DNA of 64,000 nt. Origin: an uncultured Eubacteriales bacterium (GTDB lineage: Bacteria; Bacillota; Clostridia; Christensenellales; CAG-138). The translations under genes were made by a program, and so were the position numbers. The notes beneath the pieces are model-generated. The model made no database searches, was not told the origin of the DNA, and worked only from the letters and a program-made list of their open reading frames with translations. Shown in pieces: positions 32,736 to 41,981 of this stretch; position 1 is the first letter of the stretch, and each line of letters starts with the position of its first letter. Location of the stretch: positions 1-64,000 of the forward strand of contig CACXMS010000007.1 in assembly GCA_902768795.1 (NCBI GenBank), in the 5' to 3' direction.

Positions 32736-34004
32736 CTATTCCGTAAAAGTGAAATCCCATTCTCCGAGCACGATCGTGTCGCCGTCCTTCGCGCCCATTT
32801 CGCGCAAAGCGGCGATAATGCCCGTTTTGATCAGCAGCTGCTGGAACCGCCGCATCGAGGTCTCGTCGTCCGGATCGGTCGTTTCGAGCAGTCGATCGAC
32901 GTCGCCGCCCTCAACGATGAACGAACCGTCATCGTCCCGGCGAACCGTGAAGCCCTGATCTGCGCCTTGGGGCGTCAGTTCCGCTTCATCGTAAACCCGG
33001 ACGGGCGGCAGCGTATCGAGCATCGAGATAATGCAGTCGAGCATGGCGTCAAAGCCCTGGACGGTCGCCGCCGATACGCCGAACACGGGGATGTTTTCCG
33101 GTTCGAGCACCGTGCGGATCCGGGCAAGGTTCTCCTCCGCTTCCGGCAGATCCATTTTGTTGCAGCAGACGATCTGCGGAAGCGACGCGAGCGCGTCCGA
33201 AAAGCCGGCAAGCTCCGCGTTGATTTTGGCATAGTCCTCCAGCGGGTCCCTCAGTTCGCTGCCCGACGCGTCGATCACATGCAAAAGGATCCGCGTCCGT
33301 TCGATGTGCCGGAGAAAGTCGTGCCCGAGCCCCGCGCCTTCGGCCGCTCCCTCGATCAGACCGGGGATATCCGCCAGCACGAACGAACGTCCGTGCCGCT
33401 CCGCCACGCCGAGATTCGGCGTAAGCGTTGTGAAATGATACGCGGCGATCTTGGGTTTTGCGCTTGTCAGTACCGACAGGATCGTGCTCTTTCCGACCGA
33501 CGGAAACCCGATGATTCCGACGTCGGCAATCGTCTTCAATTCCAGCTCCACCCGGCGCTCCTCGGTTTTTATGCCGTTTTGCGCGAACCGCGGAGATTGG
33601 TGCGTCGGCGTCGCAAAACGGGCGTTGCCCTTGCCGCCTCTGCCGCCGCGCAACACAACGCGCTGCTTGCCGGGCTCGCTCATATCCGCCAGGATACTTC
33701 CCGTTTCCACATCGCGCACGATCGTTCCGACCGGAACGCGAATATAAAGATCGGCGCCGTCCTTGCCGTGCTGCAGCTCCGCCCGGCCGTTTTCGCCGTT
33801 CTCCGCACGAAAATGCACGGCGCGTTTGAACGCGAGCAGCGTAGTGTCCTGCGGATCGGCGACAAAAACCACGCTGCCGCCCTTTCCGCCGTCGCCGCCG
33901 GACGGTCCGCCCTTCGGAACATATTTCTCACGGTGGAACGCAGCGCATCCGTCTCCGCCGTTCCCTGCCTTGATATAAATATCAGTCTTGTCGATGAATT
34001 GCAA
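32736..34004 (-). CDS. obg: Obg/CgtA ribosome-assembly GTPase
   Basis: A 422-residue Obg. The Gly-rich Obg fold (about 1-158) carries NGGDGCAAFHREKYVPKGGPSGGDGG. The G domain has P-loop GFPSVGKSTIL (about 165), switch II DIPGLIEGA and NKMD. The C-terminal OCT domain (about 340-420) is present. Obg binds the 50S subunit and (p)ppGpp and is essential. The start is best placed at a TTG (34002-34004): AAGGAGG lies 9 nt upstream and the encoded MQFIDKTDIYIKAGNGG matches other Obg N-termini. It therefore overlaps the end of nth by 23 bp. Confidence 0.95.
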   Translation of the reverse strand: MQFIDKTDIYIKAGNGGDGCAAFHREKYVPKGGPSGGDGGKGGSVVFVADPQDTTLLAFKRAVHFRAENGENGRAELQHGKDGADLYIRVPVGTIVRDVETGSILADMSEPGKQRVVLRGGRGGKGNARFATPTHQSPRFAQNGIKTEERRVELELKTIADVGIIGFPSVGKSTILSVLTSAKPKIAAYHFTTLTPNLGVAERHGRSFVLADIPGLIEGAAEGAGLGHDFLRHIERTRILLHVIDASGSELRDPLEDYAKINAELAGFSDALASLPQIVCCNKMDLPEAEENLARIRTVLEPENIPVFGVSAATVQGFDAMLDCIISMLDTLPPVRVYDEAELTPQGADQGFTVRRDDDGSFIVEGGDVDRLLETTDPDDETSMRRFQQLLIKTGIIAALREMGAKDGDTIVLGEWDFTFTE

Positions 34005-34623
34005 AGTCGCAAACCTCCTTGAGCGTGCACGCGCCGCATTTCGGGCGCTGCGCCGCACAGACCTGCCGTCCGTGATAGATCAGCCAATGATGCGCCGCAG
34101 ACCAGTCCTCGCGCGGAATGTTCTCCATGAGCTGCCGTTCCGTGTGCTCCACGTCCTTCGCTTCGGCCAGCCCGATGCGGTTCGTTACGCGGAACACGTG
34201 CGTATCCACAGCGATCGCGGGAATTCCGAACGCATTCGATAAAACGACATTTGCCGTCTTGCGGCCGACGCCGGGCAGCGCGGTCAGCTCCTCCATCGTC
34301 CGCGGAACCTCGCCGCCGTACTTCTCGCACAGGATACGGCTCATCGCCAGGATATTCTGTCCCTTCGCGCGGAAGAATCCGCAGCTGTGAATATACGGCT
34401 CCAGCGTTTCAAGGTCGATCGCCGCAAAATCCTTCGCGGTGCGGTATATCTGAAACATAACGTCGGTCACTTTATTGACCTGTTTGTCGGTACACTGCGC
34501 GGACAGCATGGTCGCCACAAGCAGCTCAAACGGCGTTGAAAAATGCAGCGCGGGCCGTGCGTCCGGATACGCGTCCTTCAAAAGGCGAAGCGCCTCGGTT
34601 CTTTTTTCCCCCGAAAGCATCAT
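33982..34623 (-). CDS. nth: Endonuclease III
   Basis: A full-length 213-residue DNA glycosylase/AP lyase. The helix-hairpin-helix is LPGVGRKTANVV (about 113-124), with the catalytic Lys in GRKTA (about 118). The catalytic Asp is in VDTHVFRV (about 136). The [4Fe-4S] cluster has Cys residues in CAAQRPKCGACTLKEVC (C-x6-C-x2-C-x5-C, about 189-205). It removes oxidised pyrimidines and cuts at abasic sites. It lies between trxB (adjacent start/stop) and obg. Confidence 0.96.
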   Translation of the reverse strand: MMLSGEKRTEALRLLKDAYPDARPALHFSTPFELLVATMLSAQCTDKQVNKVTDVMFQIYRTAKDFAAIDLETLEPYIHSCGFFRAKGQNILAMSRILCEKYGGEVPRTMEELTALPGVGRKTANVVLSNAFGIPAIAVDTHVFRVTNRIGLAEAKDVEHTERQLMENIPREDWSAAHHWLIYHGRQVCAAQRPKCGACTLKEVCDFAIHRQD

Positions 34624-35531
34624 ACGCGCACCGCCTCGATCGCATAGGTCGCCGCAATCGCGCCGTCGGCGCAGGCAGTGATGACCTGCCGCAGCGGCGT
34701 ATTGCGGATATCGCCCGCAGCGAACACGCCCCTGACGTTCGTTTCCATACGTTCATTCGTTTCGACCGATCCGTTCGGCGCGAGCGCGATCTGTCCCCGG
34801 ATCAGTTCGGTCCTCGGAACGACGCCGATCGCCACAAACGCGCCGTCCGTCCCAAGGTCGCGCGTTTCGCCTGTTTGGGTATTCTTCAACCGGATCGCCT
34901 GCAGTCTTTCCTCCCCGAGGAACGCTTCGGGGACGCTGTTCCAGACGAATTCGATGTTTTCCGTCCGCAATGCGGCGTTTGCGAGGACCGCGCTCGCGCG
35001 AAGCGCGTCACGCCGATGCACGACATACACCTTTCTGCAGAGTTTGGAAAGGTAGAGCGCATCGGAGATCGCCGTGTCGCCGCCGCCGATCACCGTCGCC
35101 GTCCGGCCGCGGTAGAACGCGCCGTCGCATGTCGCGCAGTAGGATACGCCTTTGCCCGTATATTCCCGCTCGCCGGGAATGCCGAGCATGCGCGGGGAAG
35201 CGCCCATGCAAAGGATTACGGTTTTGGCTTCGAACGAGCTTCCGGAGCTTAATACGATCTCCTTTTTCTCATCTGTGAGCAGCAGCGACGCAACGCCGTC
35301 ATATTCCGGCTCCGCGCCGAACGCGCGCGCATGCTCCTCCAGCCGCGCCGCAAGCGCATACCCGTCCGGCCCGTCCGAAATGCCCGGATAGTTTTCGACG
35401 CAATGCGTTTTCACGATCTGACCGCCGGCAAACAACTCCTCCAGCAAACGTACCGACGCGCCGCCGCGCACGGCATACAGCGCCGCCGCAAGCCCCGCGG
35501 GACCGCCTCCGATAATGGCAATATCCGTCAT
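34620..35531 (-). CDS. trxB: Thioredoxin reductase
   Basis: A 303-residue low-molecular-weight thioredoxin reductase. The FAD-binding motif is IGGGPAGLAAALYA near the N-terminus, the redox-active CATC is at about 133-136 (SYCATCDGAFYRG), and the NADPH/NADH motif VIGGGDTA follows at once. The C-terminal FAD motif is FAAGDIRN. It keeps thioredoxin reduced in the cytoplasm. The gene is in the same transcript as nth, with stop and start sharing four bases. Confidence 0.95.
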   Translation of the reverse strand: MTDIAIIGGGPAGLAAALYAVRGGASVRLLEELFAGGQIVKTHCVENYPGISDGPDGYALAARLEEHARAFGAEPEYDGVASLLLTDEKKEIVLSSGSSFEAKTVILCMGASPRMLGIPGEREYTGKGVSYCATCDGAFYRGRTATVIGGGDTAISDALYLSKLCRKVYVVHRRDALRASAVLANAALRTENIEFVWNSVPEAFLGEERLQAIRLKNTQTGETRDLGTDGAFVAIGVVPRTELIRGQIALAPNGSVETNERMETNVRGVFAAGDIRNTPLRQVITACADGAIAATYAIEAVRV

Positions 35532-35549
35532 AAGCCCTCCCGAAAAGAA

Positions 35550-36251
35550 TCAAGTCGTCGGTATCAGATGCAGAAGCGGATTCACATGATAGAAAAATCC
35601 GCCAAGCAGCGATTCGTTCAAAAACGTTTCAAGGCGCGGAACAACCGTCAGCGCAACCGGCACCAGCAGGAACAGCGTATAAACCAGCAGAACACCGTGC
35701 AAAAAGCCGATCCCGCAGGAGAATACCGCGTCATAGCGGTTCATCACCGGGAATCCCTCGAACGAGGAATCTATGATCCGCAGCGTCCAGCCCATGATCA
35801 GGCGAAGCACAACGAAGATTCCGATCATGGACAGGATATTGATGACGACGTCCACGATCGTCTGATTGAAATAATCGCCGAGCGTAACGATTCCCTTTTC
35901 CTGATACGCGAGTCGGCGGATGTTCTTCTGAACGGCGTCTCCCATCGGAATCGGCATGTTCGCATTGTTGACGATCGTTTTCAGGTCGCCGTCGGATACG
36001 GCGTTCGCAGGCGTGTGGACCTGTTCGACGCTCGTCGCGCTGACATACTCATACCCTTCGAAATAATAGAGCATCCCCTTATACAACCGATCGGAATGCT
36101 TGATGACGCCGGCCGCCGCCGGAATCATCAGCAGCGCAATCAGCAGCGCAAGAACCGTCACGCCGGTATTGATCGCGGCATAAATGGTGCCCCGATAATA
36201 CCCGGCCAGAACGCAAAGACTCAATATGATTAAGATCGCAAGATCGATCAT
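35550..36251 (-). CDS. CvpA-family-like membrane protein
   Basis: This 233-residue protein has two N-terminal membrane helices (about 3-45, starting DLAILIILSLCVLAGYYRG as in CvpA). An extracytoplasmic loop of about 65 residues follows, then two more helices (about 122-145 and 165-195). CvpA proteins support colicin V export in Escherichia coli and envelope homeostasis elsewhere. The function here is unknown. It starts 21 bp after the DUF5711-like gene and ends 18 bp before trxB, so it may be co-transcribed with both. Confidence 0.7.
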   Translation of the reverse strand: MIDLAILIILSLCVLAGYYRGTIYAAINTGVTVLALLIALLMIPAAAGVIKHSDRLYKGMLYYFEGYEYVSATSVEQVHTPANAVSDGDLKTIVNNANMPIPMGDAVQKNIRRLAYQEKGIVTLGDYFNQTIVDVVINILSMIGIFVVLRLIMGWTLRIIDSSFEGFPVMNRYDAVFSCGIGFLHGVLLVYTLFLLVPVALTVVPRLETFLNESLLGGFFYHVNPLLHLIPTT

Positions 36252-36272
36252 TTCCCCGCTCCTTTCTGCCGC

Positions 36273-37469
36273 TTACGAAACGGTCGCCCGATACACGACG
36301 GTATCGGTAAACAGCAGGAACGTCGTCTCCGCCGGAATGACCGCCTTCGGCGTCACATTCAGATCGAGGATCAGCTGTGATTTCCCGGCATAGCTGTATT
36401 CCTCATAAGCTTCGTCCGTTACAATGCAGATACGATTGTTCTGCAGAAACGCTGAAACAATCGGCGCGGGCATGAACTGCTGCAGCACGGTGGCCCAGGA
36501 TTCATCCGACTGTGAAACCGTTAACAAACGAAACAGCCGCGTTTGCTCCCCGGCCTCGGTTTCCGGCAATGTAACAAAATATGCGCTCGATCCGTCCTGC
36601 GCCTCCTTGCAGTCAATGACGCGGCTTCCGTATATGCTGATGCGCGCGCGTTCCGACGAAAAGCCGTCGTCCGTGCGGTCATACCGGACGATGTCCTGCG
36701 TTCCGATCAGAAACAGGCACCGGCTCGTAAGGCGAACGTCCTCGATCGTCTGGTTGTAAAACGACGCCGAATAGAACATCAGCCCGCCGGAACGGTCGCA
36801 GTTGTAGACGCGCACGATGGCTTCCTCGGAAAACTGATTCACATCGACGGTTGAAACCCACAGCAACTCCGAATTGTTGGATGCTTCCAAAAATCCGAAC
36901 GCGGTGACCTCGCCCCCCGCGATCGGGATTGTCGCCACGACCTCGGTCGTCGGGCGGGACTGCGCGTCCACCAGCAGAATACGCGAATCGCCGTACTGGT
37001 TGCGATACAGAAACGCCGCATACCGACGTCCCGCGCGGCCGGACAGGATCGTTTCCCCGCCGCCCATCACGAAAGCATCCTGTCCCATGATCTGCGCGGA
37101 GCTGCCGAGATACAGAAGGCGAACGGACGAAGACATATCGTATCCGTCGGCGTCGACATAAAGTTCAACCTGTTCCACGCGCGTCGATTCATTCGGATCA
37201 ATGGAAACATAGTAATGCTCCGTTTCGTAAAAGACGACGCCGTCGTTGACGCGATAGGTATGACCGGGTTCGATATCCGTCCGTTCCAGTTCAATGGATA
37301 CTTCGCGGTTGCTCAGGGAAATCACAATCGGCGCCAAAATTGCGACCGCAACGATCAAAACGGCGGCAAGCAAAAGATAGCTCCGCTTGATCCCCCGCCC
37401 GAGGATGCGGACCTCCTCATCTCCGAGCTTGCTCAGCCGCGCTTTGATGTTTTCCCAAAAGTCTCTCAC
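36273..37469 (-). CDS. Membrane-anchored beta-propeller-like protein (DUF5711-like)
   Basis: A 398-residue protein with a basic cytoplasmic start (about 1-28), one membrane helix (about 31-52) and a large extracytoplasmic domain. That domain is made of repeated four-strand patterns such as FVMGGGETILSGRAGRRYAAFLYRNQYGDSRILLVDA. The pattern and size suggest a seven-bladed propeller. Pairing with a CvpA-like gene is typical of the DUF5711 family in Clostridia. Its role is unknown. A scaffold or sensor in the envelope is possible. Confidence 0.6.
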   Translation of the reverse strand: MRDFWENIKARLSKLGDEEVRILGRGIKRSYLLLAAVLIVAVAILAPIVISLSNREVSIELERTDIEPGHTYRVNDGVVFYETEHYYVSIDPNESTRVEQVELYVDADGYDMSSSVRLLYLGSSAQIMGQDAFVMGGGETILSGRAGRRYAAFLYRNQYGDSRILLVDAQSRPTTEVVATIPIAGGEVTAFGFLEASNNSELLWVSTVDVNQFSEEAIVRVYNCDRSGGLMFYSASFYNQTIEDVRLTSRCLFLIGTQDIVRYDRTDDGFSSERARISIYGSRVIDCKEAQDGSSAYFVTLPETEAGEQTRLFRLLTVSQSDESWATVLQQFMPAPIVSAFLQNNRICIVTDEAYEEYSYAGKSQLILDLNVTPKAVIPAETTFLLFTDTVVYRATVS

Positions 37470-37496
37470 TGCCCAGGCAATCCTCTTGTTTTTCGT

Positions 37497-38381
37497 TTAT
37501 CGGCGCGGCAAGCGGATCCGCAGCGCCTTCTCCAAAATCCGGAACGTGACCGGCGTTCCCGGCATCCGTTCCCCGTCCACCTCAATGCGCGAGACCGGCT
37601 CGCACGTTACTGCGCACGCACGCTCTTTCCGATAGGTCACGTAGCGCGAGCCGAGATGTTTTCCTTTCATAAACCGCGGCAAAACCGTCAGCACGCCGAA
37701 AAATCCGACGTCATGGATGATGCAGATATCGAGCAGCCCGTCCGCGGGATCGGCGTTCGGGGTGACCTCCATACCGCCGCCGAAGAAGCGGCCGTTCCCC
37801 GCCGCAATCAGCAGTACATTCATTTCAAGCGTTTCATTCGGAAGCGTAATGACCGATCGGCGCAGCTTCATGCCGAACAGCGCTTTCAAAAGCCCGCGAA
37901 GATATGCGGTGCTGCCGTTTTTGCATTTCGGCTTATACTGTTCGGTGTAATCCAGCACGTCCACATCGAAGCCGAAGCCGGCCACGTTGAAAAAGACCTC
38001 TTCGTTCGCCGTTCCCGCGTCAAGCATGCGTGTTTCGCCGCCAAGCAGCATTTCAGCCGCCGCGTCCGGATCGTCCCCGATTCCGAGCGCGCGTGCAAAA
38101 TCGTTCCCGGTCCCGCAGGGAACCACCGCAAACGTTGCGTCGGAATGAATCAGCGGAACAGCCGTTTCCCGCATCGTTCCGTCTCCGCCTACTGCTGCGA
38201 TCAGATCATATCCTTCCGCAAGCGCTCGCCGGCTGAGCTCGGTCGCATGGCCCGGATACCCGGTCATATAAACAGTCGGTTCCGCTCCTCGCGCCTTCAG
38301 CCGTTCAATTACGGCTTTGATCGTTTCCCCTGCGCCGCCGCTTTTTGCGGTCGGATTGCAAATCAGACAAATTCGCTCCAT
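37497..38381 (-). CDS. Diacylglycerol kinase-family lipid kinase
   Basis: A 294-residue DagK/YegS-type enzyme. The nucleotide-binding loop is NPTAKSGGAGE (about 8-18), and the hallmark AVGGDGTMRE (about 63-72) and PCGTGNDFARAL (about 89-100) follow. The C-terminal beta-sandwich domain is complete (GRFFGGGMEVTPNADPADGLLD). Enzymes of this family phosphorylate diacylglycerol or related lipids for phospholipid recycling. The ATG at 38381 is chosen because MERICLICNP matches the family start and a consensus promoter lies 30 bp upstream. Confidence 0.9.
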   Translation of the reverse strand: MERICLICNPTAKSGGAGETIKAVIERLKARGAEPTVYMTGYPGHATELSRRALAEGYDLIAAVGGDGTMRETAVPLIHSDATFAVVPCGTGNDFARALGIGDDPDAAAEMLLGGETRMLDAGTANEEVFFNVAGFGFDVDVLDYTEQYKPKCKNGSTAYLRGLLKALFGMKLRRSVITLPNETLEMNVLLIAAGNGRFFGGGMEVTPNADPADGLLDICIIHDVGFFGVLTVLPRFMKGKHLGSRYVTYRKERACAVTCEPVSRIEVDGERMPGTPVTFRILEKALRIRLPRR

Positions 38382-38411
38382 AGTCGCCCCATCGCATGCC
38401 AATCTAACGGT

Positions 38412-38440
38412 ATAGTACCATAGAAACGCCGTTCGGTCAA
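38412..38440 (-). promoter_or_regulatory. Promoter of the lipid kinase gene
   Basis: Minus strand -35 TTGACC and -10 TACTAT with a 17-bp spacer, 30 bp before the start codon. Confidence 0.7.
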
Positions 38441-38604
38441 GGGATTGCGCGGATGCAAAATGGGGCATTGCTGTGAAATTCCCTTTTCCGGCGAATCCTG
38501 AAAAACAAGGAAATTATCGGAATTTCACGCAGCTTTTTTTTGCCGGTGCACAGGCGGTGATTGCAAACTTCTTGCAACATTGTAATAAAATAAGGAAAAA
38601 CTCC

Positions 38605-38633
38605 TTGCAAAGTATTTTTTCCTATGGTACACT
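38605..38633 (+). promoter_or_regulatory. Promoter of tig-clpP-clpX
   Basis: -35 TTGCAA and -10 TACACT with a 17-bp spacer, 44 bp before the tig start. A second TATAAT at 38658-38663 has TTTTGA 17 bp upstream, but it lies only 14 bp before the start codon and would give a transcript without a full ribosome-binding site. Confidence 0.6.
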
Positions 38634-38677
38634 ATTTTGAATCCGGCCAAAAGGCAGTATAATGAAGGAGAAACACA

Positions 38678-39967
38678 ATGGCACAATTGGAGATGTTGGA
38701 AGGCAAAAAAGCAAAGCTTACGATCACAATCCCGGGGGACGTTTTTGAAAAGGCAACGGAGGCCGCTTACCGCAAGACCGCGGGGCGTTACACGGTTCCG
38801 GGGTTCCGCAAGGGCAAGGCCCCGCGGAGAATCATCGAATCCGCATACGGGGAAGGCGTTTTCTACGAAGATGCGTTTGACGCGGTCTGGGGCGCAGCTT
38901 ACGACGCTGCGATCGCCGAACACGATCTTGTTCCGGTCGATCAGCCCGCTCTCGATATCAATAAAATCGGCAAGGAGGGCGTGGAATTCGTAGCAATCGT
39001 TCAGCTCCAGCCCGACGTGACCCTCGGTCAGTACAAGGGTGTTTCCGTTCCGAAATCGGACGTTTCCGTTTCCGACGCGGACGTTGACAAGGCGCTCGGG
39101 GAAGAGCGTGAAAAGCAGGCGCGGTTTACGGACGTTGACCGCCCGGCCGAATCCGGCGACCGGCTGCTTTTAGACTACAGCGGCAGCGTGGACGGCGTAA
39201 AGTTTGACGGCGGCACGGCCGAGGATCAGGCGCTTGTGCTCGGCTCCGGCTCGTTCATTCCGGGATTTGAGGATCAGCTCATCGGCACGCACGCCGGCGA
39301 ACAAAAGGATATCACCGTTACGTTCCCGGCGGAATATCATGCAACAGAGCTTGCCGGCAAAGAAGCCGTGTTTGCGTGCAACGTGAAAGCGGTTCAGGTC
39401 AAGGAGCTGCCCGAAATTGACGATGATTTTATCGCGGATATTTCCGAGTTTGACACCGTCGCCGAATGGAAAGCCGATAAAAAGGAAAAAATGATCGAAG
39501 AGAAACGGCGCGCTGCGGCGAATGCCCGTGAAAACGCGGCGCTCAAGCGCGCATGCGACAACGCGGCCGTTGAAATCCCCGACGTCATGATCGACCGTGA
39601 AACGGATCGCATGGTGCGCGATCTCGAATACCGGCTCTCCGGCAGCGGACTTGATATGAACACCTACTGCCAATACCTCGGCACGACCGTGGAGGAAATG
39701 AAAAAGAACTTCCGCCCCGACGCCGCCGAGCGCGTAAAGATGCAGCTTTTGATCGACGCGGTCATCAAGGCCGAAGCGCTGACCGTGACCGATGAGGAAA
39801 TCGATGCGGAGATCGACCGTTATGCGGAGGCAAACGGCATGGTTTCAGAGGATCTGAAGCCGCGTCTGACCGAAGACGACAGAAATTACTTCAAAGAGCG
39901 TGCCACCGTCGATAAGGCGGTGCGTCTGATCGCCGATTCCGCGGTGGAAACATCGGAGGAGGCGTAA
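38678..39967 (+). CDS. tig: Trigger factor
   Basis: A 429-residue ribosome-associated chaperone and prolyl isomerase. The N-terminal ribosome-binding domain has the signature [13 protein letters not shown] (about 44-56). The FKBP-type PPIase domain (about 160-245) contains [22 protein letters not shown] and [31 protein letters not shown] long helical C-terminal domain forms the cradle. It binds nascent chains at the tunnel exit. Ribosome-binding site GAAGGAG. clpP begins 47 bp after the stop, the conserved tig-clpP-clpX order. Confidence 0.97.
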   Translation: MAQLEMLEGKKAKLTITIPGDVFEKATEAAYRKTAGRYTVPGFRKGKAPRRIIESAYGEGVFYEDAFDAVWGAAYDAAIAEHDLVPVDQPALDINKIGKEGVEFVAIVQLQPDVTLGQYKGVSVPKSDVSVSDADVDKALGEEREKQARFTDVDRPAESGDRLLLDYSGSVDGVKFDGGTAEDQALVLGSGSFIPGFEDQLIGTHAGEQKDITVTFPAEYHATELAGKEAVFACNVKAVQVKELPEIDDDFIADISEFDTVAEWKADKKEKMIEEKRRAAANARENAALKRACDNAAVEIPDVMIDRETDRMVRDLEYRLSGSGLDMNTYCQYLGTTVEEMKKNFRPDAAERVKMQLLIDAVIKAEALTVTDEEIDAEIDRYAEANGMVSEDLKPRLTEDDRNYFKERATVDKAVRLIADSAVETSEEA

Positions 39968-40014
39968 CCGCATACGCTGTTGCGTATGACTTTTCAAAAA
40001 AGGAGGGGTTCCGT

Positions 40015-40599
40015 ATGAACCTGATACCGATGGTCGTTGAACAGTCCGCTCACGGAGAGCGCTCGTTTGACATTTACTCCCGTCTGCTGAAGGATCGCAT
40101 TATCTTTTTAGGCGGTCCGATCGACGACGACGTTGCGAACCTTGTAATCGCACAAATGCTCTTTCTGGAAGCGGAAGACCCCGACAAGGATATTTTCCTG
40201 TACATCAACAGCCCCGGCGGATCCGTTTCCGCAGGTCTTGCGATCTACGACACGATGCAGTACATCCGCTGTGAGTGCCAGACAATCTGCGTCGGGCTTG
40301 CCGCAAGCATGGGCGCGTTCCTGCTGGCCGCCGGCGCAAAAGGCAAGCGTCGGGCGCTCGAAAACGCCGAAATTATGATCCATCAGCCGAGCGGCGGCGC
40401 GCAGGGGCAGGCAACCGAGATCCGCATCCATGCGGAACAGATTCTGAAGATCCGCGATCGCCTGAACAAGGTTCTCGCAGCGCGGACCGGACAGCCGCTT
40501 TCCGTCATCGAAGCCGATACGGAGCGCGACAATTTCATGGACGTCGAACATGCCCTTTCTTACGGGCTGATCGACGAGATCATCCAACCGAGGAGATGA
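40015..40599 (+). CDS. clpP: ATP-dependent Clp protease proteolytic subunit
   Basis: A 194-residue ClpP with the full catalytic triad: Ser in [11 protein letters not shown] (about 98), His in MIHQPSGG (about 123) and Asp in TERDNFM (about 172). The oxyanion-loop motif SPGGSVSAG and N-terminal IPMVVEQ are typical. It forms the 14-mer protease chamber fed by ClpX and other ATPases. The ribosome-binding site AAAAAAGGAGGGG lies directly before the start and clpX follows after 4 bp. Confidence 0.97.
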   Translation: MNLIPMVVEQSAHGERSFDIYSRLLKDRIIFLGGPIDDDVANLVIAQMLFLEAEDPDKDIFLYINSPGGSVSAGLAIYDTMQYIRCECQTICVGLAASMGAFLLAAGAKGKRRALENAEIMIHQPSGGAQGQATEIRIHAEQILKIRDRLNKVLAARTGQPLSVIEADTERDNFMDVEHALSYGLIDEIIQPRR

Positions 40600-40603
40600 G
40601 AGA

Positions 40604-41923
40604 ATGGCAACAAGGGACAGAGATAATTTGGACAAAGTACGCTGCAGCTTCTGCGGAAAGCCGCGCGGTCAGGTTCGCAAGCTAATTGCCGGTCCGAACG
40701 CCTATATCTGCAACGAATGCGTCGAACTGTGCCGTGAAATCGTCCAGGAGGATATGCAGTACGAACAGCCCGAAGCGGCGGAAGCCGAATCCTCCGTGCA
40801 GAAGGAAATCCCCAAGCCCGCAGAGATCGTCGCCGCGCTCGATGAATACGTGATCGGGCAGAAGGCCGCAAAGCGCGCGCTCTCCGTCGCGGTTTACAAC
40901 CACTACAAGCGCGTCCGGCTTCAGAAAAAGGATGACGACGTTGAACTGCAGAAAAGCAATATCATCATGCTCGGGCCGACGGGCTGCGGTAAAACGCTGC
41001 TCGCACAAACGCTCGCCAAAGTGCTGGACGTTCCGTTTGCCGTCGCCGACGCGACGGCGCTCACCGAGGCCGGATATGTCGGCGACGACGTGGAAAACAT
41101 TCTGCTGAAGCTGATCCAGGCCGCGGACTTTGACATCAAGCGCGCCGAGCGCGGCATCGTATACATCGATGAAATCGACAAGATCGCGCGGAAAGGCGAA
41201 AACGTCTCCATCACGCGGGATGTTTCCGGCGAAGGCGTTCAGCAGGCGCTTCTGAAAATCCTCGAAGGCACGGTTGCCAACGTACCGCCGCAGGGCGGGC
41301 GCAAGCATCCGCAGCAGGAATGTCTGCAGATCGACACGACGAACATCCTGTTCATCGTCGGCGGCGCGTTCACGGGAATCGAAAAAATCATCGAAAAGCG
41401 CAGCGGCAACAAGATGATGGGCTTCGGCGCCGAGATCAAGACGTTCGAAGAGAAAGACATCGGAACGATCCTGAAAAGCATCCTGCCCGAAGATCTTTTG
41501 AAATTCGGTCTGATTCCCGAGTTCGTCGGCCGCGTTCCCGTGATCGTAACGCTCGAAAGTCTTGACGAAGCTGCCCTGATCAAAATCCTGACCGAGCCGA
41601 AAAACGCTCTGACGCGGCAGTATCAGCGGCTGTTTGAGATGGACGGCGTGAACCTCGTCGTCACCGAGGAAGCGCTGCGCGAGGTCGCCAAGAAGGCTAT
41701 TGAACGGAAAACCGGCGCAAGAGGTCTCCGCGCCATCATGGAAGACGTGATGCTCGATATCATGTATGATATCCCGTCGTTGACCGGCGTAACGACCTGT
41801 GAAATTACCGGTGAAACGATCCGAAAGGTTGCTCCGCCGCATTTGATCCGGGAGAATGAAGAGGATCCCGCCGCGCTGCCCACGGCGCGTAAGCGGAAAA
41901 CGCCCGCGAAAAAAGCGGAGTAA
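40604..41923 (+). CDS. clpX: ATP-dependent protease ATPase subunit ClpX
   Basis: A 439-residue AAA+ unfoldase. The N-terminal zinc-binding domain is C-x2-C...C-x2-C (CSFCGK and CNEC, about 11-36). Walker A is GPTGCGKT (about 125-132), and Walker B and sensor motifs follow in [12 protein letters not shown]. The pore loop GYVG and ClpP-contacting IGF-like loop (KMMGFGAE) are present. It unfolds tagged proteins and feeds ClpP, encoded 4 bp upstream. A strong terminator follows. Confidence 0.97.
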   Translation: MATRDRDNLDKVRCSFCGKPRGQVRKLIAGPNAYICNECVELCREIVQEDMQYEQPEAAEAESSVQKEIPKPAEIVAALDEYVIGQKAAKRALSVAVYNHYKRVRLQKKDDDVELQKSNIIMLGPTGCGKTLLAQTLAKVLDVPFAVADATALTEAGYVGDDVENILLKLIQAADFDIKRAERGIVYIDEIDKIARKGENVSITRDVSGEGVQQALLKILEGTVANVPPQGGRKHPQQECLQIDTTNILFIVGGAFTGIEKIIEKRSGNKMMGFGAEIKTFEEKDIGTILKSILPEDLLKFGLIPEFVGRVPVIVTLESLDEAALIKILTEPKNALTRQYQRLFEMDGVNLVVTEEALREVAKKAIERKTGARGLRAIMEDVMLDIMYDIPSLTGVTTCEITGETIRKVAPPHLIRENEEDPAALPTARKRKTPAKKAE

Positions 41924-41934
41924 TATGGGATTGC

Positions 41935-41972
41935 AAAAGGAGCATGCTGTCAAAAAGCATGCTCCTTTTTGA
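41935..41972. terminator. Bidirectional terminator between clpX and the carboxypeptidase relative
   Basis: AAAAGGAGCATGC (41935-41947) pairs perfectly with GCATGCTCCTTTT (41957-41969), with T-runs on both strands. It serves clpX and the converging gene ending at 41982. Confidence 0.9.
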
Positions 41973-41981
41973 TTCTGCGAT

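Noticed and set aside
38635-38663. Second promoter TTTTGA/TATAAT before tig
   Set aside because: Its start site would fall within or after the ribosome-binding site, leaving almost no leader. The upstream promoter at 38605-38633 is sufficient.
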